A DNA stretch of 9,083 bases from Verrucomicrobiota bacterium (GTDB taxonomy: Bacteria > Verrucomicrobiota > Kiritimatiellia > Kiritimatiellales > Tichowtungiaceae): the NCBI GenBank assembly GCA_030619095.1, contig JAUXCB010000041.1, positions 1-9,083 on the forward strand. The letters run 5' to 3'. The notes below the pieces were generated by a model. It was not told where the DNA came from. It worked only from the letters and a program-made list of their open reading frames with translations, and did no database searches. Shown piece after piece: positions 6,285 through 9,083 of the stretch. The translations under genes were made by a program, and so were the position numbers. Numbering within the stretch: the stretch's first letter is position 1; each line of letters starts with the position of its first letter.

Positions 6285-7505
6285 ATGAACGCAGAAAAAC
6301 TTTTTGCAGACCGCATTGGCGGAGAACAGTTTGGCAAATCGACCGAAATTTATAAATTTGAAAAAATCAAAAGGGCGAAAGCCAAGGCGCGCGAATTGAA
6401 TCCTGATTTAGAGATCCTTGATTTTGGTGTGGGTGAGCCCGACCAAATGACTCCTGCGCCGATCCGTGAAGCGCTGAAGGTTGAAGTCGACAGGCCGGAA
6501 AATCGCGGCTATTCCGACAACGGAATCCCGGAGTTTAAGCGGGCCGCGGCAAAATATATGGAGAGCTTTTTCGGTGTTGAACTCGATGCGGCGACCGAGA
6601 TCAACCACAGCATTGGCACCAAGCCCGCGCTTGCTATGCTCCCGCTCGCGTTTGTGAATCCCGGCGATGTGATCTTCCAGACCGTGCCCGGCTATCCGGT
6701 GATGGCAACGCATACGAAATATCTGGGCGGTGAGGTTGTCGATATTCCGCTACTCGAAGAGAATGCCTTTCTCCCGGATCTCAAAAGTATTGATCCGGCA
6801 TTGGCCGACCGCTGTAAGCTGTTCTACATCAACTATCCCAACAACCCGACCGGCGCGGTCGCGACCGATGAGTTTTATGACGAGTTGATCGCCTTTGCGC
6901 AGAAGCACAATATTCTCATCGTGCAGGACGCACCGTACGCCACGCTGGTCTACGGCGATGAACGCAAATCGATTCTTCAGCGTCCCGGTGCCAAAGAGTG
7001 CTGCCTTGAGCTGCACTCAATGTCCAAGGCGTACAATATGACCGGCTGGCGTTTGGCCTTTTTCTGCGGCGCGTCATGGGCCGTTGACGCACTGGCAAAC
7101 ATCAAAGACAACTGCGACAGCGGGCAGTTTAAAGCCATTCAGCATGCCGCTTGTGTAGGAATCGCCGATGCAAGCCTCGCCGAAGGCATCCGCGTTCACT
7201 ATGAAAAACGCCTGCGTAAAATGGTTGATGTGTTGCGAGAGGTCGGGTTTGACGCGCAGATGCCGGGCGGTACGTTTTATCTCTACGTGAAAGCACCGAA
7301 GGGGGCGGGCAATGTCACGTTTGCCAACGCGGAGGAGGCGTCGCTTTATTTGATCGAGAATTTTGGTATTTCTACGGTGCCATGGGATAACACCGGTCCG
7401 TTCATCCGCTTCGGTGCCGTGTTCGAGTCCGCCGGCGATGCGGACGATGAGCGCGTGCTCAATGAGCTCGGTGCTCGTCTGGCCAAGGCGGACCTGAAGT
7501 TTTAG
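6285..7505 (+). CDS. dapL: PLP aminotransferase, probable LL-diaminopimelate aminotransferase
   Basis: Fold-type I class I/II aminotransferase of 406 residues. Residues expected for PLP chemistry are present: Asn185-Asn186 in NYPNNPTG (183-190), Asp215 and Tyr218 in QDAPYATL, the Schiff-base Lys248 in HSMSKAYNMTGWR, Arg256 as phosphate contact, and Arg375 (PFIRFG) as the substrate alpha-carboxylate clamp. The N-terminal FGVGEPDQMTP and ENRGYSDNGIPEFKRA segments resemble DapL-type enzymes of PVC bacteria. DapL converts tetrahydrodipicolinate plus glutamate to LL-diaminopimelate and 2-oxoglutarate in one step of lysine and peptidoglycan synthesis. An aspartate or alanine aminotransferase role cannot be excluded by eye. 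The ribosome-binding site AAGGA (6275-6279) is 5 nt before the ATG. A strong terminator follows, so this is the end of its transcript. Confidence 0.8.
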   Translation: MNAEKLFADRIGGEQFGKSTEIYKFEKIKRAKAKARELNPDLEILDFGVGEPDQMTPAPIREALKVEVDRPENRGYSDNGIPEFKRAAAKYMESFFGVELDAATEINHSIGTKPALAMLPLAFVNPGDVIFQTVPGYPVMATHTKYLGGEVVDIPLLEENAFLPDLKSIDPALADRCKLFYINYPNNPTGAVATDEFYDELIAFAQKHNILIVQDAPYATLVYGDERKSILQRPGAKECCLELHSMSKAYNMTGWRLAFFCGASWAVDALANIKDNCDSGQFKAIQHAACVGIADASLAEGIRVHYEKRLRKMVDVLREVGFDAQMPGGTFYLYVKAPKGAGNVTFANAEEASLYLIENFGISTVPWDNTGPFIRFGAVFESAGDADDERVLNELGARLAKADLKF

Positions 7506-7545
7506 CAACTGCGTTGCGACTTGCTTAGGGCCTGTCTGCTTGAAA

Positions 7546-7576
7546 TTCCCGGCAGATCGCCGGGAGTCTTTTGTTT
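7546..7576 (+). terminator. Rho-independent terminator after the aminotransferase gene
   Basis: TCCCGGC (7547-7553) and GCCGGGA (7559-7565) form a perfect 7-bp GC-rich stem with a 5-nt AGATC loop, and a T-rich tract (GTCTTTTGTTT, 7566-7576) follows. The geometry is classical and it sits 41 nt after the dapL stop. Genes on the other strand end about 70 nt further on, so it also separates convergent transcription. Confidence 0.85.
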
Positions 7577-7631
7577 AAAAGGTATGAGTGAAGTTGATCT
7601 GCCAATAATCAATAACTACCAACGAATAACC

Positions 7632-7646
7632 GGCAACGGAGTTGCC
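7632..7646 (-). terminator. Hairpin at the end of the cysteine-cluster gene, possible weak terminator
   Basis: Read on the minus strand, GGCAAC and GTTGCC are perfect 6-bp inverted arms around a 3-nt TCC loop, starting at the last base of the TAG stop codon (7648-7646). The following sequence (GGTTATTCGTTGG) has no real T-run. Position suggests an mRNA end for the minus-strand genes, but the signal is weak. Confidence 0.35.
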
Positions 7647-8197
7647 TAGTCTTCTTCACTGAAGGTAATGCGATCAAGAATCCTGTCGGCTCCATCCGGC
7701 AGGGTTCCTTCGTGATAGAAGGCCTTGATGATTTCCAAGGCTTGGAAACTTTCATCCAGTTGTTTTTCCAAGGTTTGGAAATCCGCCTGATCTAGTTTTT
7801 CTTCCTGAAGGATTTCGGACAGCGGCGCGTCGCCGATTGCATTTCGGGTGGCATGGGCGGGTAGGGCTCCCAGAACCCGCATAATTTTTGCGTGGATCTC
7901 GTCGGGTTGATAATAGATGTGATCCGCGCAGAAATATTCGTAGCAGACCGTCGGCCGGCCGATCTCAATTCCGCAGCCGGTCGGGGTTAAAAAGCCGTAC
8001 GCATCGCTATCGAGCTCCGTACGCTTATTGATCAGGCGCAGAAAAGGACTCTCGATCGCTTCTTCGCAGATGTCGGCCCGACAGCAGATTTGGGTGCATT
8101 GCGAGCAGAGCGAATTGCAAAGTCCGGTAACGAGCTTCTGCACCTCGCGTTCCAATTCAATATAGCGTCCGATAAAACGTTGCAGAGGCTTGTTCAT
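7646..8197 (-). CDS. Cysteine-rich protein resembling YkgJ-type metal-cluster proteins
   Basis: The 183-residue protein has nine cysteines, all in the first half: Cys27, Cys31, Cys34, Cys38, Cys39, Cys44, Cys75, Cys85 and Cys90. The arrangement C-x2-C-x3-CC, then a GC-G at 74-76, then RPTVCYEYFC (81-90), resembles the YkgJ-type zinc- or iron-chelating domain, where such cysteines bind a metal or Fe-S cluster. The C-terminal half (about 95-183) is acidic and mostly helical, with no recognised domain. It includes an 11-residue tandem-like segment, FQTLEKQLDES followed by FQALE, encoded by two palindrome copies. No signal peptide or membrane segment. The ATG at 8197 lacks a Shine-Dalgarno sequence; CATAAT (minus strand, 8211-8206) lies 8 nt before it. 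It is downstream of the helicase gene with a 43-nt gap, likely co-transcribed or with its own start. Function not established. Confidence 0.75.
   Translation of the reverse strand: MNKPLQRFIGRYIELEREVQKLVTGLCNSLCSQCTQICCRADICEEAIESPFLRLINKRTELDSDAYGFLTPTGCGIEIGRPTVCYEYFCADHIYYQPDEIHAKIMRVLGALPAHATRNAIGDAPLSEILQEEKLDQADFQTLEKQLDESFQALEIIKAFYHEGTLPDGADRILDRITFSEED
7732..7748. repeat. TTCCAA-N3-TTGGAA palindrome, copy 2 (in the cysteine-cluster gene)
   Basis: Perfect 17-nt palindrome with a central G: TTTCCAAG (7732-7739), G (7740), CTTGGAAA (7741-7748). It is inside the minus-strand coding region and read there as Phe-Gln-Ala-Leu-Glu. Its core is identical to copy 4 in the helicase gene. Confidence 0.75.
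7765..7781. repeat. TTCCAA-N3-TTGGAA palindrome, copy 3 (in the cysteine-cluster gene)
   Basis: TTTCCAA (7765-7771), spacer GGT, TTGGAAA (7775-7781): 7-bp arms. It is 33 nt (11 codons) from copy 2, centre to centre, in the same orientation and frame, and is read on the minus strand as Phe-Gln-Thr-Leu-Glu. The pair may be a 33-nt tandem duplication. Confidence 0.7.
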
Positions 8198-8222
8198 AAC
8201 GATGGATTATGGGGATATGGTG

Positions 8223-8252
8223 AATCCAGATTGACGATCGTCAATCTGGATT
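8223..8252. repeat. Perfect 30-nt palindrome across the helicase stop codon
   Basis: The left arm AATCCAGATTGACGA (8223-8237) is the exact reverse complement of the right arm TCGTCAATCTGGATT (8238-8252), with a central CGATCG. As RNA it would give a stem of about 13 bp with a GATC loop. It includes the TGA stop (8243-8241, minus strand) of the SNF2 helicase gene and lies between the two minus-strand genes. There is no T-run on either side, so a standard rho-independent terminator is not supported. Candidate roles are an mRNA-stabilising or processing hairpin, a protein-binding site, or a rho-assisted termination structure. Confidence 0.85.
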
Positions 8253-9083
8253 TGCAGTTTGGAGGAATTTGAGTATGTCGGAGACGATTTCCTTTTTCGG
8301 TGTTTTCATGAACGACGCTGTTTTTTCGTCCCAATAGACTTCATAAACCTCGGAAGTCAGTTCGGGCTCGGGGAGTCCTTTTTCCAAGGCTTGGAAAAGA
8401 GTCTGTTTGCGAACGGCCTCTTGCAGGGGCGGGATGGCTCCGTCAGGGAATTGATTCTCAACCAGAAGCTGGGCCATCGCTAGATTTCGGTCTGTCTCGA
8501 TTTTGAGTTTTTTCATCCGAGCTTTCACTGCGTTGGGGAGCTCCTGTTTTTGCAGAGCCGGATAGAGTGGACGGGTTTGCCCTGTGGTTTGCAGTAGCCC
8601 GGATTCAATCAGCCGAGCCAGGGTTTCCGCTGTCTGGCGGTCGAGAATTTCAATGGCTCGGGTTTCGCCGAATATTTTGCGCGAGATCGATTCGATTCGC
8701 TCTTTGAGCTGAGTGACATTTCCATCAACGGTGATGACGATTTTCGACTGCCCGTTCGCGGTGCGTTCTTCGCATCCGAGCAGGGTGTCGCCCAGTTCGG
8801 CGGCGAGTTTTTCGGCGAAGGCAAGGGGTTGTTCTGTAACAGGGACGACCTTCGGTCTTTTTCCGGCATCCGGCTTTTCCATGAGTTGTTCGAGCCGCTC
8901 GAAGAATTTCTGTCCGCTGCCTTTCATTTTAACATCGCTGAATTCGCCGATGCGGTCGAGTACGGCATCGGCCAGACCCTGTTTGTTCGCGAGCGTTTCA
9001 ATCATCCGGTGCTCGATGGTTTTTTCGGAGACAAGGTTAACAACCGTAACTTGCCGTTCTTGATGCTTTCGCCAGACGCGGGC
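8241..9083 (-). CDS. SNF2-family helicase, C-terminal part (5' truncated by window end)
   Basis: The minus-strand frame is open from the window end. The first visible residues, ARVWRKHQERQVTVVNLVSE (1-20), then KTIEHRMIETLANKQGLADAVL (21-42), match the end of the SNF2 helicase core: motif VI (usually R-x-x-R-x-G-Q) followed by a TIE...L..K..L.D.V segment. These are ATP-driven DNA translocases or remodellers. Here motif VI reads RVWRKHQ, with His in place of the usual Gly. The ATG at 9005 is internal, not the start; 280 residues are visible and the ATPase lobes lie outside. The C-terminal extension of about 235 residues is charged and helical, with no domain I recognise. It contains palindrome copy 4 (read LFQALEKG). 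The stop lies inside the 30-nt palindrome. The cysteine-cluster gene follows after 43 nt. Confidence 0.85.
   Translation of the reverse strand, partial: ARVWRKHQERQVTVVNLVSEKTIEHRMIETLANKQGLADAVLDRIGEFSDVKMKGSGQKFFERLEQLMEKPDAGKRPKVVPVTEQPLAFAEKLAAELGDTLLGCEERTANGQSKIVITVDGNVTQLKERIESISRKIFGETRAIEILDRQTAETLARLIESGLLQTTGQTRPLYPALQKQELPNAVKARMKKLKIETDRNLAMAQLLVENQFPDGAIPPLQEAVRKQTLFQALEKGLPEPELTSEVYEVYWDEKTASFMKTPKKEIVSDILKFLQTANPD
8380..8398. repeat. TTCCAA-N3-TTGGAA palindrome, copy 4 (in the helicase gene)
   Basis: Perfect 19-nt palindrome with a central G: TTTTCCAAG (8380-8388), G (8389), CTTGGAAAA (8390-8398). It is inside the C-terminal extension of the SNF2-like gene and read on the minus strand as Phe-Gln-Ala-Leu-Glu-Lys. 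The 17-nt core is identical to copy 2 although the two proteins are unrelated. Confidence 0.75.

Noticed and set aside
7732..8398. CRISPR array
   Set aside because: The repeated palindromes are short, irregularly spaced (33 nt and over 600 nt) and inside coding regions, with no spacers or cas genes.
8713..9063. 116-codon plus-strand open frame near the window end
   Set aside because: It overlaps the helicase gene, whose minus-strand frame matches the SNF2 C-terminal core up to the window edge.

Overview
The window looks like chromosomal DNA from a bacterium of moderately high GC content. The gene set and order suggest the PVC superphylum, with Kiritimatiellota, Lentisphaerota or Verrucomicrobiota as the best guess. 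Three things point that way: rpsE is followed directly by rplO with no rpmD (L30) between them, which is also the chlamydial arrangement; there is a class I/II aminotransferase resembling LL-diaminopimelate aminotransferase (DapL), an enzyme typical of the PVC group; and the proteins have no close enterobacterial or Bacillus character. The assignment is an inference from gene content and was not tested by a search.

Positions 2-4396 (+ strand) are the distal part of the spc ribosomal-protein operon: the 3' end of rplF (L6), then rplR (L18), rpsE (S5), rplO (L15), secY, adk and map. Gaps are 2 to 25 nt, most starts have a Shine-Dalgarno sequence, and the whole block reads as one transcript. It makes four ribosomal proteins, the protein-export channel, the kinase that recycles AMP, and the enzyme that removes the initiator methionine. 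The infA-rpmJ-rpsM-rpsK-rpoA-rplQ block that often follows map is absent.

Positions 4397-7645 (+ strand) hold a PIN-PhoH ATPase gene with a promoter-like -10 box almost on its ATG (possible leaderless mRNA), then a small AT-rich orphan gene (about 36% GC by hand count over 5941-6240), then the DapL-like aminotransferase, closed by a good rho-independent terminator at 7546-7576.

Positions 7646-9083 (- strand) converge on that terminator. The upstream gene is the C-terminal part of an SNF2-family helicase that runs off the window end. Downstream of it is a small nine-cysteine protein resembling the YkgJ-type metal-cluster family. A perfect 30-nt palindrome spans the helicase stop codon.

The most unusual signal is a short palindrome, TTCCAA-N3-TTGGAA, found four times in the window (about 0.0005 copies expected by chance at equal base use). 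All four lie inside coding sequence. Three are in the two minus-strand genes and are read in the same frame as Phe-Gln-Ala/Thr-Leu-Glu. This could be a dispersed intragenic palindromic repeat family or a recognition-site family.
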